From a bacterium (lineage in GTDB: Bacteria; Bdellovibrionota_B; Oligoflexia; Silvanigrellales; Silvanigrellaceae), in the NCBI GenBank assembly GCA_009918675.1, contig RGDM01000022.1, positions 1-46,744 on the forward strand: a stretch of DNA of 46,744 nt, written 5' to 3'. The notes below the pieces were generated by a model. That model was given only the letters and a program-made list of their open reading frames with translations. It was not told the DNA's origin and searched no databases. The first letter of the stretch is position 1, and the number at the start of each line of letters is the position of its first letter. Below, piece after piece: positions 17,246-26,317 of this stretch. A program made the position numbers and the translations under genes.

Positions 17246-17959
17246 CTAAAGGGGGTGTCCAAAGTTTACACACTGACGAAGGAGTTTGGAGCCACGGAGA
17301 ACGGATCTCTGCACGGCGCGTCCTGGATCCGCGTGCAGATACTCAACCAAAAAGTCGTCACGGCTTTCAACACATTCCCAAATTGCACCCGCACACATCG
17401 GACACGGCTCAAGGGTGGTGATCAAGCGACTTCCTGCCGGCAAAGCACGCGCTTCCTTGTGCCACCACCAGCGCAGCAGATTCATTTCAGCGTGATTGGT
17501 GCGATTTCGGCCAGCCGAATTAATTGCGGTTGCCAAAAGGCGACCTTCTTTCGCAACAAGCCAACACTCAATCGAACGGTTCTCCTCTGCCCTCACCAAT
17601 TCACTCTCCAGCCGTACATTTCTCGCCCGTGAATGGCTCAACACAGCGCCGAACGCATCGACACTGCGCACATCAACTCGAGTGGCAGAGATTGAATTCA
17701 ACATCCTCTCTTTCACATCCATAGGAATTTCACTCAGCCCAGTGATTCTTTTTGCACAGACGATCACCATTCCGCGGCAGAGCTCCGTGACTGGGGCATC
17801 GGTATAGATGCGACTGCGCAAAATAAAATGCGCTGAGCCAGGCTTTTGCCTCCAAATCCCTTCGATCAAACTTGAGACCGCGCTGCGAGGCTCAAACACA
17901 GAACGCTTGTGCTGAGCCCAAAAAAGATGTCCGTTCCATTCCAACCAAGCTGTCTTCAT
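17246..17959 (-). CDS. Cytidine-deaminase-fold protein, Bd3614-like nucleic-acid deaminase candidate
   Basis: The C-terminal part carries the zinc deaminase motifs: NHAEMNLL (His156, catalytic Glu158) and TLEPCPMCAGAIWE (Cys186, Cys189), with the Trp-rich helix RWWWHKEARALP between them. The N-terminal 100 residues are not a known domain to me. The combination is reminiscent of the Bd3614 deaminase family described from Bdellovibrio and predicted to act on nucleic acid, though a free-nucleotide deaminase is not excluded. ATG 17959 is favoured; a TTG at 17971 would overlap the permease stop as TTGA. It is the last gene of the leftward operon, directly behind the ABC permease, so it could modify a base-like intermediate or merely ride along. 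Confidence 0.75.
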   Translation of the reverse strand: MKTAWLEWNGHLFWAQHKRSVFEPRSAVSSLIEGIWRQKPGSAHFILRSRIYTDAPVTELCRGMVIVCAKRITGLSEIPMDVKERMLNSISATRVDVRSVDAFGAVLSHSRARNVRLESELVRAEENRSIECWLVAKEGRLLATAINSAGRNRTNHAEMNLLRWWWHKEARALPAGSRLITTLEPCPMCAGAIWECVESRDDFLVEYLHADPGRAVQRSVLRGSKLLRQCVNFGHPL

Positions 17960-17967
17960 GAAAAGAC

Positions 17968-19176
17968 TCAACCGACTTGCCGCAGGGCTTGGCTAATCGA
18001 CATGCGTATCACCTTAAACGCCGCAAGAATGCTGCCCAACATTCCGGCAAGCAAAACCAACCCAACAGCTTCTCCGGCCATCGCCCATTGCAGCTCTATA
18101 TATGTTTTGAATGAACGGGTAATCCCAGGCCCGGGCGGCATATAAAAGCCATCTTTAAGTAGGGTCTGATTCAGAGCGAAAACAACAATAATTCCCAAGA
18201 GCGCTCCCAAAAAGGCACCAATCATTCCCTCAAGCGCAATGAGTTTAAGAATCTCAGACTTTGACTCACCGTTGGCACGCAGCATTCCAATCTCCTGCGT
18301 TCTTTCGAGGATAGCCGATGTCGCGGTATTGAAGATTCCAAGCACAACGACAAAGAGAATAATAAACCTCACAATTAAATACTGCGCGTTAAGAAAATCG
18401 ACTGAATTCTGATAATAAATTTTATCAAGCACCTCAAACGGCGTGGCCTCTATCTGAGGAAACTGTTGTTGCACCGCCGCTGCCACTTGTGGCCACAGGT
18501 CATGATTGGCTAAGCCGAGTGAAATCTTCTCAACCTTCTCTGTATCCATCAGTTTTTGCGCTTGTGGCAGCTGTATCTGAAAAAAGGCGTCGTCGAGTTC
18601 GCGCGAACCCGTGTGAAATATACCAACCACACGAAAATCGGCCCCATTGAGTGTGCCGTGAATTGTGTTTGTGAGGAGCGTCACCCGACTTCCCACAGCG
18701 AGATCAAGCGAATGGGCAAGACCCTTGCCAAGAACAATTCCATCCTCTTCCGCGCGTAAAGCCTGTCCTGCAACTACATTGATGGTGTAGAAAAAATCAC
18801 TCTCTGCAACACCGTTGATTCCAACTCCACGCGATCCAAGCGAACGTGTTCCGTTCGAAACCAAAGCTGCAAATTCTAATCGTGGAAAAACCTTTTCAAC
18901 GCCAGGAATTTTCAACAATTGTTGGAGAATAATATCAGGCTCACTCATCCATGCGTCCCAAGGCTTGGCTAATACCTTGTCGCGGTACCCAAGTGTGTTT
19001 ATCTGGCCATCACCATAATGCGCATGAACGGCATTCTTTCGATATTCGTTGAGAAGCCCCGTATTAAAGCCACGAAAGATAAACAGTGCAGAGGCACCAA
19101 CGGCTATCGTAGCCAGGGTCACAGCAGTGCGCCGCTTATTGCGCAACAAACTCCTGAGCGCGACCGTGAAAAGCAT
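17968..19176 (-). CDS. ABC transporter permease, FtsX/MacB/LolC type
   Basis: This 402-residue inner-membrane permease has one N-terminal helix (about 15-40), a periplasmic MacB-type core domain (about 40-255) and three C-terminal helices (about 265-390), including ERTQEIGMLRANGESKSEI, the cytoplasmic coupling segment typical of FtsX-like permeases. Such proteins act mechanically to extract or export lipids, lipoproteins or peptides rather than by alternating access. Start is ATG 19176 with AAGGAG 8 nt upstream; it begins 2 nt after the ATPase stop. With the ATPase it forms a homodimeric exporter for the product of this operon (inference). Confidence 0.88.
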   Translation of the reverse strand: MLFTVALRSLLRNKRRTAVTLATIAVGASALFIFRGFNTGLLNEYRKNAVHAHYGDGQINTLGYRDKVLAKPWDAWMSEPDIILQQLLKIPGVEKVFPRLEFAALVSNGTRSLGSRGVGINGVAESDFFYTINVVAGQALRAEEDGIVLGKGLAHSLDLAVGSRVTLLTNTIHGTLNGADFRVVGIFHTGSRELDDAFFQIQLPQAQKLMDTEKVEKISLGLANHDLWPQVAAAVQQQFPQIEATPFEVLDKIYYQNSVDFLNAQYLIVRFIILFVVVLGIFNTATSAILERTQEIGMLRANGESKSEILKLIALEGMIGAFLGALLGIIVVFALNQTLLKDGFYMPPGPGITRSFKTYIELQWAMAGEAVGLVLLAGMLGSILAAFKVIRMSISQALRQVG

Positions 19177-19178
19177 AA

Positions 19179-19859
19179 TCAACTCTCCTTCACAGTCTGA
19201 CCATCACGTAAGCGAATCACACAATCAGCCAGCCCTATGGCCTGCGAATCATGACTCGCCATCACAACACTGCAGCCTCGTTCGCGACAAAGGCGCAGCA
19301 GCAAGGCCAAAACATCAGCGCCGGTTTTTGAGTCGAGATTCGCTGTGGGTTCATCTGCCAAAACAACTTTAGGCTCTTTCGCAAGTGCACGCGCAATCGC
19401 AACACGCTGCCGCTGTCCGCCGCTCATTTGGTTTGGACGCTTGCTGCGGTGCTCGGCAAGACCCACCCAATCCAGCGCCGCACGAGCCTGTTGGCGACGA
19501 AGGTCTACAGAGCGTCCTTGTCGCGCCAAAAAATATTCAACGTTTTCCTCAGCTGTCAGCACATCTATCAAATAAAAGCTCTGAAATACAAAACCAATTT
19601 CAAATCTTCGAATGTGATTCATTTCACTCTCTGACAGGTCCGCGATCGACCGACCGCGATAAATCAACTGACCACTTTGCATGGGCTCAACCAATCCGAG
19701 AAGATTCAACAACGTCGATTTCCCAGATCCTGATGCACCCGCCAAGCAGGTGAATTTTCCGGCCTCGATTGAAAAGTGAAGATCTTTGAGAGCATCCACT
19801 TGCACATCGCCGAGTTGGTACTTGAGCGAAAGGTTTTTTCCACAAAAGAGCGCATCCAT
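19179..19859 (-). CDS. ABC transporter ATPase, LolD/MacB-type
   Basis: This 226-residue nucleotide-binding subunit has Walker A (GASGSGKST), the Q-loop region VFQSFYLI, signature MSGGQRQRVAIARAL, Walker B (VVLADEPTANLD) and switch His in MASHDSQ. Length and sequence are typical of LolD/MacB-class ATPases. It pairs with the permease whose start is 2 nt downstream and follows the dikinase gene by 17 nt, with GGGAGAG ahead of ATG 19859. It energises the exporter of the cluster. Confidence 0.93.
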   Translation of the reverse strand: MDALFCGKNLSLKYQLGDVQVDALKDLHFSIEAGKFTCLAGASGSGKSTLLNLLGLVEPMQSGQLIYRGRSIADLSESEMNHIRRFEIGFVFQSFYLIDVLTAEENVEYFLARQGRSVDLRRQQARAALDWVGLAEHRSKRPNQMSGGQRQRVAIARALAKEPKVVLADEPTANLDSKTGADVLALLLRLCRERGCSVVMASHDSQAIGLADCVIRLRDGQTVKES

Positions 19860-19876
19860 AACTCTCCCATCCGTCT

Positions 19877-22660
19877 TCAGTGAGAAGCAGAGATCAGTTC
19901 AGTGTCATCAACCAAAATCTTTATTTCACCGCGGGCAGCATCCATCCGAATCCGCATTCCACTTTTAAGTTTCGCAACAAGCCCGCCGCGCACTCCTACA
20001 ATCGTTGGCAAACCCAGCTCACGAGCCACAACTGCAGAGTGCGACAACAAACTTCCGCGCTCAATCAACAAGCCGCTGCAGGCCGGATACAGAGGAACCC
20101 AGCCCGGATCCGTGCGCTCGGTCACCAAAATTTCCCCATTGAGACCCTGTGCATCGGCCATGCTGCTCACCACCCGCACGACGCCTTCCACAACTCCAGG
20201 ACAGCAGGCAATTCCGTAGAGAAGATTTGGATCTGAGGAGACGGGCATCTCTTTTGCAAGTAGATCGTTTTCGCTGAGTAATTGCGGCCATGCCAGCGAC
20301 GCCCCCACAGCACCTCGTGTGGTGAATCGATCAGGTGGAGGCGGCGTTTTGCGATAGTCCTCGAATTCCTCTTTTCTCAACTCGGCTGTTTGTTTCAACT
20401 GCAAACTTGTGGCTCGCCCTTCCGTAAACGCAATCACCTCCTCTATTGTCAGATAGAAAACATCATTGGGATGATTAAGTGCAGAGAGTGCATGCAAATT
20501 GCGGCCAAAACCGCGAAACAAATGCCGGACAATACCAAAGGTTTTTGTTCGATCAAAACGAAGATTTTCCCGATCTCGAACGGCACTGCGCGCATGTTTC
20601 AATACGAAATTAAAGAGCGGTCGTTTCATGAAACCAAACAATCCGCGCAATTGACTATTCACCTGAGCCTCGGCCTTATTGCGAATTTCAGTTTCGCGTG
20701 CCTCCATGGCTTCAATCGAATAAGCCTTCATGCGCACGTAACTTGCAACTGCTTCCAAAGCGAATGAGGGATCGTCGTGCAGATCGGGCTCTTCCAATTT
20801 GAGCTCATTGACACAGCGAAAACCATAAAGATCAAGAAACTCTTTAAATCTAAGGTAGAGCTCTGGAAAGACCGCATGCTCAACCATCGCATTCCACGCG
20901 TCTTTGACAGGCGTGGTGAGAAACCAAATCCGTCGATTCTCCGGACCATTATCCACTTCGCTGGCGATTCTCATCAACATTCGCGTGGGCTCAGTGCTTT
21001 CCAACTCACCTTGCCCGCACAAAAGATCATTCTGCAGGGTCGCAGCGTTGTCGCCGGCACCGAGCCAGCGGCTCACCAAACCTTGCAAAATTCCGAAAAA
21101 CACCATGCAGCGAGTGTCGTTCACAATAGGTGCTTGCCAATGCTTCAAGACTCTGTCGGTGAGCGAATGATAGTATTCAACCTGTTCTTGCAATGACATG
21201 CGCGCGAAGTTTTTGTGCTTGCCCTCAGCAACAATCGCATCAACCCGCTGCTCGAAAGCAGAGATAAGCGGGCGCACAAAGAACAATCGCTGTGCAAGGG
21301 TCAGCAACAACCGAAGTCTTGCAAAGATGCTGTAATGAACTGGGTTGCGAGTGAAGTCGAAGAGCGCTGCAATTTCAGGCTTGAGCCCTTGCTTCACGCC
21401 CATCATGGTTTCCATGAACGACTTGCTCTGTGAGGTGCCTGGAAAAAGATAAAGAAGCCGGTACCAGTTTGCCAGATTGTAATAAACTCGCCCGCGAATG
21501 AGTCCAAGCATATTGCGAAAGGTTGCTTCGTTTTCACGAATAATATGTTCGGGAACCGTCATGACCCGGCAAAATTGATAATAGACTTCCTGATAGCAGC
21601 GACTCACATGGCTGAACGTGAGTGGAGTTGTGACACCACAAAAGCTTTCGATGATGTTTGAGTTATCCCACAGGATATAATGACCACCCGCACACTTTTC
21701 ATCAAACAATCCGTCCGGTGGCAGGGTTGTTATTGGACGTGCTTGCAAGAGATAAACCTGCCCCTTTGCAACAGCCCACTCGATATCTTGTGGTGCCTGA
21801 AATCGACCCTCAACCTCGAGAACCAATTTGGCGATGGTTTTCAATTCATTTATTGCAAGACTGGAAACATCAACCTGCTCAGATGGAACAGAAACCTCTA
21901 TCACTCCACCTTCGACACCGCTGCGGATGGCTTTCGTTTTGGCAACCAGGGTCTCTTTGAATTCGAGAGTTTTGCGATGAACTTTAAATTCATCTGCCGA
22001 CAACAATCCACTGACCAACCCTTCGCCCAGCCCCCAGACACTGCTGACAAGCAAATGATCTCTGTCCGCAACAGCAATCGGATTTCGTGAAAAAGCGACG
22101 CCTGCAGAATCCGCGTTGATCATGCGCTGAATGACGACTCCGACTTTAATGTCAGCAAGCGACAAACCTCGCTCAAGCCGATATGCCAAGGCACGTGCAG
22201 ACCATCCAGACGCCCAGCAGCGAATGATACTGCGCAGAATGGCATCCGGACCTTTTTGGAAGAGGAAGCTAGAAAATTGTCCTGCAAAAGAGTTCTCAAC
22301 AGAATCTTCATCCAGTCCACTCGACCTCACCGCAACGAAGCCGTCGAGCAGTCCACGACTTTCCAATTGAATCATCAGCTCTTCGCGCACCACGATTGGA
22401 ATGGGATGAGCAAGGAATAATTCCTCAACTGCTTTTTCAACATCTTCCAGCTTGCGGCGATTCACAATTAAAGATTCATTGAGGCGATGCTGCTCAAGAA
22501 ACAATTCAAAGGCACTGACACCCAAACAAATCCAGTCAGGGACCGGGAATCGACCCTGCGAGAGTCGCGCCAGATTGTAAGCCTTTCCACCACCGAGACG
22601 CTTCACATCAAGAGGGTCTGACTCTACAGAGAGAATATGCATCACCTTGGAATCAATCAT
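19877..22660 (-). CDS. PEP-synthase-like ATP dikinase/ligase (rifampin-phosphotransferase or PigC architecture)
   Basis: This 927-residue protein has an N-terminal PPDK ATP-grasp domain (about 10-320: LGGGKAYNLARLS, FVAVRSSGLDEDSVENSFAGQF), a large helical middle region (about 330-770) and a C-terminal swivel domain. The swivel domain carries the phosphohistidine motif RGSLLSHSAVVARELG (His874) after TERTDPGWVPLYP. The C-terminal PEP-binding TIM barrel of true PEP synthase is missing. This three-part layout is that of rifampin phosphotransferases and of the prodigiosin-condensing enzyme PigC, which phosphorylate or ligate small molecules using ATP. Start is ATG 22660 with GGAG 9 nt upstream, 16 nt after the fusion-gene stop. 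It probably carries out ATP-driven phosphorylation or condensation in the cluster pathway; substrate unknown. Confidence 0.85.
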   Translation of the reverse strand: MIDSKVMHILSVESDPLDVKRLGGGKAYNLARLSQGRFPVPDWICLGVSAFELFLEQHRLNESLIVNRRKLEDVEKAVEELFLAHPIPIVVREELMIQLESRGLLDGFVAVRSSGLDEDSVENSFAGQFSSFLFQKGPDAILRSIIRCWASGWSARALAYRLERGLSLADIKVGVVIQRMINADSAGVAFSRNPIAVADRDHLLVSSVWGLGEGLVSGLLSADEFKVHRKTLEFKETLVAKTKAIRSGVEGGVIEVSVPSEQVDVSSLAINELKTIAKLVLEVEGRFQAPQDIEWAVAKGQVYLLQARPITTLPPDGLFDEKCAGGHYILWDNSNIIESFCGVTTPLTFSHVSRCYQEVYYQFCRVMTVPEHIIRENEATFRNMLGLIRGRVYYNLANWYRLLYLFPGTSQSKSFMETMMGVKQGLKPEIAALFDFTRNPVHYSIFARLRLLLTLAQRLFFVRPLISAFEQRVDAIVAEGKHKNFARMSLQEQVEYYHSLTDRVLKHWQAPIVNDTRCMVFFGILQGLVSRWLGAGDNAATLQNDLLCGQGELESTEPTRMLMRIASEVDNGPENRRIWFLTTPVKDAWNAMVEHAVFPELYLRFKEFLDLYGFRCVNELKLEEPDLHDDPSFALEAVASYVRMKAYSIEAMEARETEIRNKAEAQVNSQLRGLFGFMKRPLFNFVLKHARSAVRDRENLRFDRTKTFGIVRHLFRGFGRNLHALSALNHPNDVFYLTIEEVIAFTEGRATSLQLKQTAELRKEEFEDYRKTPPPPDRFTTRGAVGASLAWPQLLSENDLLAKEMPVSSDPNLLYGIACCPGVVEGVVRVVSSMADAQGLNGEILVTERTDPGWVPLYPACSGLLIERGSLLSHSAVVARELGLPTIVGVRGGLVAKLKSGMRIRMDAARGEIKILVDDTELISASH

Positions 22661-22676
22661 GGTGCGAATCTCCAGG

Positions 22677-25007
22677 TTACCAACGCAAGAGTAAAAATAA
22701 GCCAAGCCACGCAGACACCAACATCAACAGCGCGGCGAATCCTTCCACCGCTTTGTGCAGATAATCACGCACACCGTGAACCGCGATTAGAGTTGCTGTT
22801 GCTGCTTGCAAAAAAATTAATGCAGCAACGGCCTTCATGCTTCTTGCGGCATACAAACTCACGCCCATCGCACAGAGTTGAAATGCCAAAGCAATGAGAG
22901 ATGACTTGCCGAGCCCATAAATTTGCCGGTACGTCAGCGCTGCAGGATGCGAATCAGGTTTGAGTTTTCTTGAAAACTCGTAGGTCAAGGACGCAAAGAC
23001 ATTAATCCCAACAAAAGCCCAAGCCATTGGATGAGACACAAGAGCAGGGGCGAAGAGAATCAAACCAAACATGTAGAGTGGAATGCCAACCAGCTGATGC
23101 GATAACGCATACAATAAGGGGAATTTTGCCAGCCATTGCCCCACATAAAATTCTTTATACATCAGCCATAAATATCCGGTTGAAAAAGCAAGCAGGCCAG
23201 CCGCCAAGGTAGCACCTGCAAAGAGATGGAAGATAAGAGCCGTGAAAAACAGGAGCAGCAAAAGTACTAAAATGGCCTTCTCAACCTCGCGAACAGAAAG
23301 CAAACCGCGCGGCAAAGGACGGCCCGGGTTTGCTTGTTTATCTTTCTCGAGATCTTTGAGCTCGTCCATCAACCGCGCTTCAACAAGAAAGGCGACCGAG
23401 GCTAGCAAAGCAGACAATCCAAAAATTAGGTTGCCACGCACATCAAAGCACTTACCTACCGGCAGGGCAGAGCAGTTTAGAAAAACACTCTTCATCAAAT
23501 AACCACTGACAATGGGACCAGACGCAAGCACAATCAGCACGGCCAGCGGACTGCGTTCCTTCATATAAGTCCAAAAACGCAACATCCTGAGGCCTCTCTC
23601 CCATGTATTTGTGCGATCTATTCTTGAACGATGTCGCTTATCGCGAACAATAAATGCGTTCCAGACTGGAACCGTTCGACCAAGCACCTCACCCGCAACC
23701 GATGCCACATGTCGCACTCCATCGTCGGCTATGATGAGTGGATTTTTATGTGAGTCGCGACGAATAAAAGCGCGTGAATGCCCAAGCTTTGCATAGATCT
23801 TTTGCTCAGCTAAAAAGTCCTCGAAAGATTGCTGACGTCGCCCCGCAAACCACAATCCATTTTCGTCCTGAAGAATTCTGTCACCCGTGCAATGCCAAAG
23901 AGTTCCATCCTCCTCACGTCTTTTGTTTAGCGCAGTCTCTTGAGGATTACCCAAATACTCAGGGCAGACATTCGGACCCGAAACCCAAAGAATTCCTTGC
24001 TCATCCCATTGAGTTTTAATTTCAGAAATCGGCAGACCCACATTGAGCGCATGAACATAGCCCTTGCTACGCGAGTGATTTAAACTTGTTCGTGCATCCA
24101 CAAAAGCAATTGGTTCAACCTCTGTTCCGCCGTAAACTTGCTTAACATGTGCACGCGGCAGAGCTGAAAGAGCACGTTCGAGCAGATCACATTCAATCAT
24201 CGCACCACCCACATGCACAGTGCGAAATGATGGAAACTGCAGATTGAAGTCGAGCAAATGTTTTAAAAAGGCCGGGCCACACGAGAGCGACTGCGGCCAC
24301 AACGATCTGTCGAGTTCGTGCATGCGCTGCAACGCTGTGACAGACCAAGTGGGTGGCACAAGAAGCGAGCCACGGCCGGTGCCGAGATGAAAAAGTGCAA
24401 CATTCGGAAAGACGGCCAAATCTGGCCCAGAGAGTTGATTGTCGCCGCCGTATTTGACGAGAATCTCATGCAGGTCCCAAAGATATTTGTGGCTTCGCAC
24501 AACTCCTTTTGCCGCACCTGTGGTTCCACTGGTAAATGAAATGATTGCTGCCTGCTCGGGATCAACTGGAATGACCCTAAATTCCTCACGTCCGTGCGGT
24601 TGCGTAGTGGCAACGGGGAGACACGGAAGCCGGCGCAAAGCAGGGCTCTTAAGGCGCCAGAGCCGACCAAATCCATCCGCCAAAAGTGCTTTCACCGAAA
24701 GAACAGCAAGCGCCCTATCGATGTTTTGCACTGTCATCCAAGGTTCGACGAAAACAACCGGACATCCCATTCCCATCAGCGCAAGCAATGTTGCGTATAA
24801 ATCGGGACTCGGCAGTGCCATCACGACGACCGTATCGCCCGGAACAATGCCACAAAGCGACAATTGCTTTTGTTGAAAGCCCGCGCGCTGTGCAACATCT
24901 TTGAACGTGACTTGCCCCTGACGCATCGACCACAGTGCCATGCGCTCCGGATGCGTCTCGATATGCTTCAAGACGCGAATCGTGCAATTTCCTCCGGGTG
25001 CAGGCAC
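22677..25007 (-). CDS. Fused AMP-dependent acyl/aryl ligase and UbiA-family membrane prenyltransferase
   Basis: This 776-residue two-enzyme fusion starts with an adenylating ligase (about 10-470): ATP motif FTSGTTGAAKG (158-168), VYGGTEVEP (291-299), CTGDRILQDENGLWFAGR (373-390) and a C-terminal DKRHRSRIDR. Residues about 485-776 are eight or nine membrane helices of a UbiA-type transferase, with first Asp-rich motif MDELKDLEKD (Asp548, 552, 556) and GRPLPRG. The second conserved loop reads TYEFSRKLKPD instead of a DxxxD. So an acid could be activated as its AMP ester, and an aromatic or polyprenyl acceptor joined in the membrane. The start GTG 25007 has GGAGGAG just upstream. It is the first gene of the leftward operon. 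Both domain calls are firm; the pairing is unfamiliar to me. Confidence 0.87.
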   Translation of the reverse strand: MPAPGGNCTIRVLKHIETHPERMALWSMRQGQVTFKDVAQRAGFQQKQLSLCGIVPGDTVVVMALPSPDLYATLLALMGMGCPVVFVEPWMTVQNIDRALAVLSVKALLADGFGRLWRLKSPALRRLPCLPVATTQPHGREEFRVIPVDPEQAAIISFTSGTTGAAKGVVRSHKYLWDLHEILVKYGGDNQLSGPDLAVFPNVALFHLGTGRGSLLVPPTWSVTALQRMHELDRSLWPQSLSCGPAFLKHLLDFNLQFPSFRTVHVGGAMIECDLLERALSALPRAHVKQVYGGTEVEPIAFVDARTSLNHSRSKGYVHALNVGLPISEIKTQWDEQGILWVSGPNVCPEYLGNPQETALNKRREEDGTLWHCTGDRILQDENGLWFAGRRQQSFEDFLAEQKIYAKLGHSRAFIRRDSHKNPLIIADDGVRHVASVAGEVLGRTVPVWNAFIVRDKRHRSRIDRTNTWERGLRMLRFWTYMKERSPLAVLIVLASGPIVSGYLMKSVFLNCSALPVGKCFDVRGNLIFGLSALLASVAFLVEARLMDELKDLEKDKQANPGRPLPRGLLSVREVEKAILVLLLLLFFTALIFHLFAGATLAAGLLAFSTGYLWLMYKEFYVGQWLAKFPLLYALSHQLVGIPLYMFGLILFAPALVSHPMAWAFVGINVFASLTYEFSRKLKPDSHPAALTYRQIYGLGKSSLIALAFQLCAMGVSLYAARSMKAVAALIFLQAATATLIAVHGVRDYLHKAVEGFAALLMLVSAWLGLFLLLRW

Positions 25008-25158
25008 AGCTCCTCCGAATACTCATCAGTAAATTCATTGTTTTTCGGGCAATATTTGGAAAGCTTTAGATTAAAATCTTCTTTTTGATTAAAAACTATT
25101 GTTCAGCCGATAATCTGCCGAAAAGCCGAAAGCACAAGAGAAACTGCAAGGAAATCAT
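25008..25158. promoter_or_regulatory. Divergent promoter region of the biosynthetic cluster
   Basis: These 151 nt separate the two divergent operons and are clearly more A+T-rich than the flanking genes. They contain the inverted repeat AGATT-AA-AATCT at 25068-25079, a candidate regulator site. I could not assign -35/-10 boxes with confidence. Confidence 0.4.
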
Positions 25159-26139
25159 ATGACTCTGCCGGACCTCAAAACCATCGCTGAACATGCGCGC
25201 AAGGATGCCTACAGCATCGAGAGAATCCAATGGCACAAGGGAGTCGACACCTCTCTTTTTTATTTTCCAGAGGTGCTCACACCACTCTTTCATTGCCCCT
25301 CGTACAGCGGGGTCTTAAATGCAGACGAACGACGCACATACAATCAACTCTTCGCTCAATACGTGAGCGAGCAATTTATCTTTCTTGAAGATCGATTCCT
25401 CTGCAAAGTTGTCGAAGGCTTGCTTCCTTGGGCCGCAGGAGTGTCATTCGAACTGAGGAGCTGTCTCGAAATTTTCCTGGAAGAGGAAATCAAACATACA
25501 GAGATGTTTCGTCGCCTTTTGAAGCTCTCAAACCCGGAGCGATATGCCACGCAAGATTTTTACTTTCTCCGCCTCAAAAAACACGAAGACAATCTCATCA
25601 AGGCAATGGCACAAGTCCCTCGTCAACTCAATTTCTGGATTTGGGTTGCTCTGCTTTTTGAAGAAAAAACGATCGACTATTTTTCACATTATCGAATGCA
25701 GCAACGAGACAATTCGAAAGCAAGTCTTGATACCCTGCATTACCAGGTTCATCAATTTCATATGCTTGACGAAGCTAGACATGTACAAATCGACGAACAT
25801 TTGCTCAAGTATATTTTTGAACAGTCGCCTTCTTTTATTCGCAGCATAAACACATTTTTATTGCGCAAAGCGATGGCAAATTATACTGAACCAAAAAGAG
25901 CAAATATTCTGATCGTCGAAGAGCTCTGTGCTATCCATCCAAGAATCCGTTCACAAGTGAATCGATTGGCAAACGAAGTTCGCGCACAGCGCGGTCAGAG
26001 CCCTTACCAGCAAGCTCAATTTTCACGAAAGAATTTTCCAAAGACTTTTTCTTATTTTGACTTCTACTCCGACATCGGTGAAGCAATGCGTGGAGTCATC
26101 AAGACATATGTTCCCGAGGAGGAAAGAAAGTCTGCATAG
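25159..26139 (+). CDS. AurF/CmlI-type di-iron oxygenase
   Basis: This 326-residue ferritin-like helical protein is predicted to use a di-iron centre and O2, in known members to oxidise an aryl-amine to nitroso/nitro. The metal ligands fall in the spacing I recall for AurF (Glu101, Glu136, His139, Glu196, His223, Glu227, His230). Here they are Glu77, Glu110 and His113 in EEEIKH, Glu169 in LLFEEK, and His201, Glu205, His208 in HMLDEARH. The third histidine (H-x3-E-x2-H) distinguishes AurF-like enzymes from ordinary di-iron oxygenases. ATG 25159 has AAGGAA upstream. It opens the rightward operon, divergent from the ligase/UbiA fusion. Family: strong. That the substrate is an amine: inferred. Confidence 0.85.
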   Translation: MTLPDLKTIAEHARKDAYSIERIQWHKGVDTSLFYFPEVLTPLFHCPSYSGVLNADERRTYNQLFAQYVSEQFIFLEDRFLCKVVEGLLPWAAGVSFELRSCLEIFLEEEIKHTEMFRRLLKLSNPERYATQDFYFLRLKKHEDNLIKAMAQVPRQLNFWIWVALLFEEKTIDYFSHYRMQQRDNSKASLDTLHYQVHQFHMLDEARHVQIDEHLLKYIFEQSPSFIRSINTFLLRKAMANYTEPKRANILIVEELCAIHPRIRSQVNRLANEVRAQRGQSPYQQAQFSRKNFPKTFSYFDFYSDIGEAMRGVIKTYVPEEERKSA

Positions 26140-26167
26140 CGACTGATTGCTCGAGAGGACGCAAAGC

Positions 26168-26317
26168 ATGAGTAAAAGTGTCACAATCGAAACGCACTCA
26201 GAAAGCAATGACAAAGACTCATTTAACAAAATTTTTGCTCAGCTTCCTGAGAGCGCTCGCAATGCAGTGGGTGCCGCTCACCTGGTATTTCAACAGCTGG
26301 TTCAATTATCGCTTTAA
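26168..26317 (+). CDS. Small 49-residue overlapping reading frame (doubtful)
   Basis: This ATG has the best ribosome site in the area (GAGAGGA at 26153-26159, 8 nt upstream) and opens a 49-codon frame, beginning MSKSVTIETHSESNDK, that overlaps the start of the GNAT-like gene in another frame. Either it is a small leader gene translationally coupled to the next, or the GNAT gene truly begins here and a single-base indel shifts the frame. I cannot decide from sequence alone. Confidence 0.35.
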   Translation: MSKSVTIETHSESNDKDSFNKIFAQLPESARNAVGAAHLVFQQLVQLSL

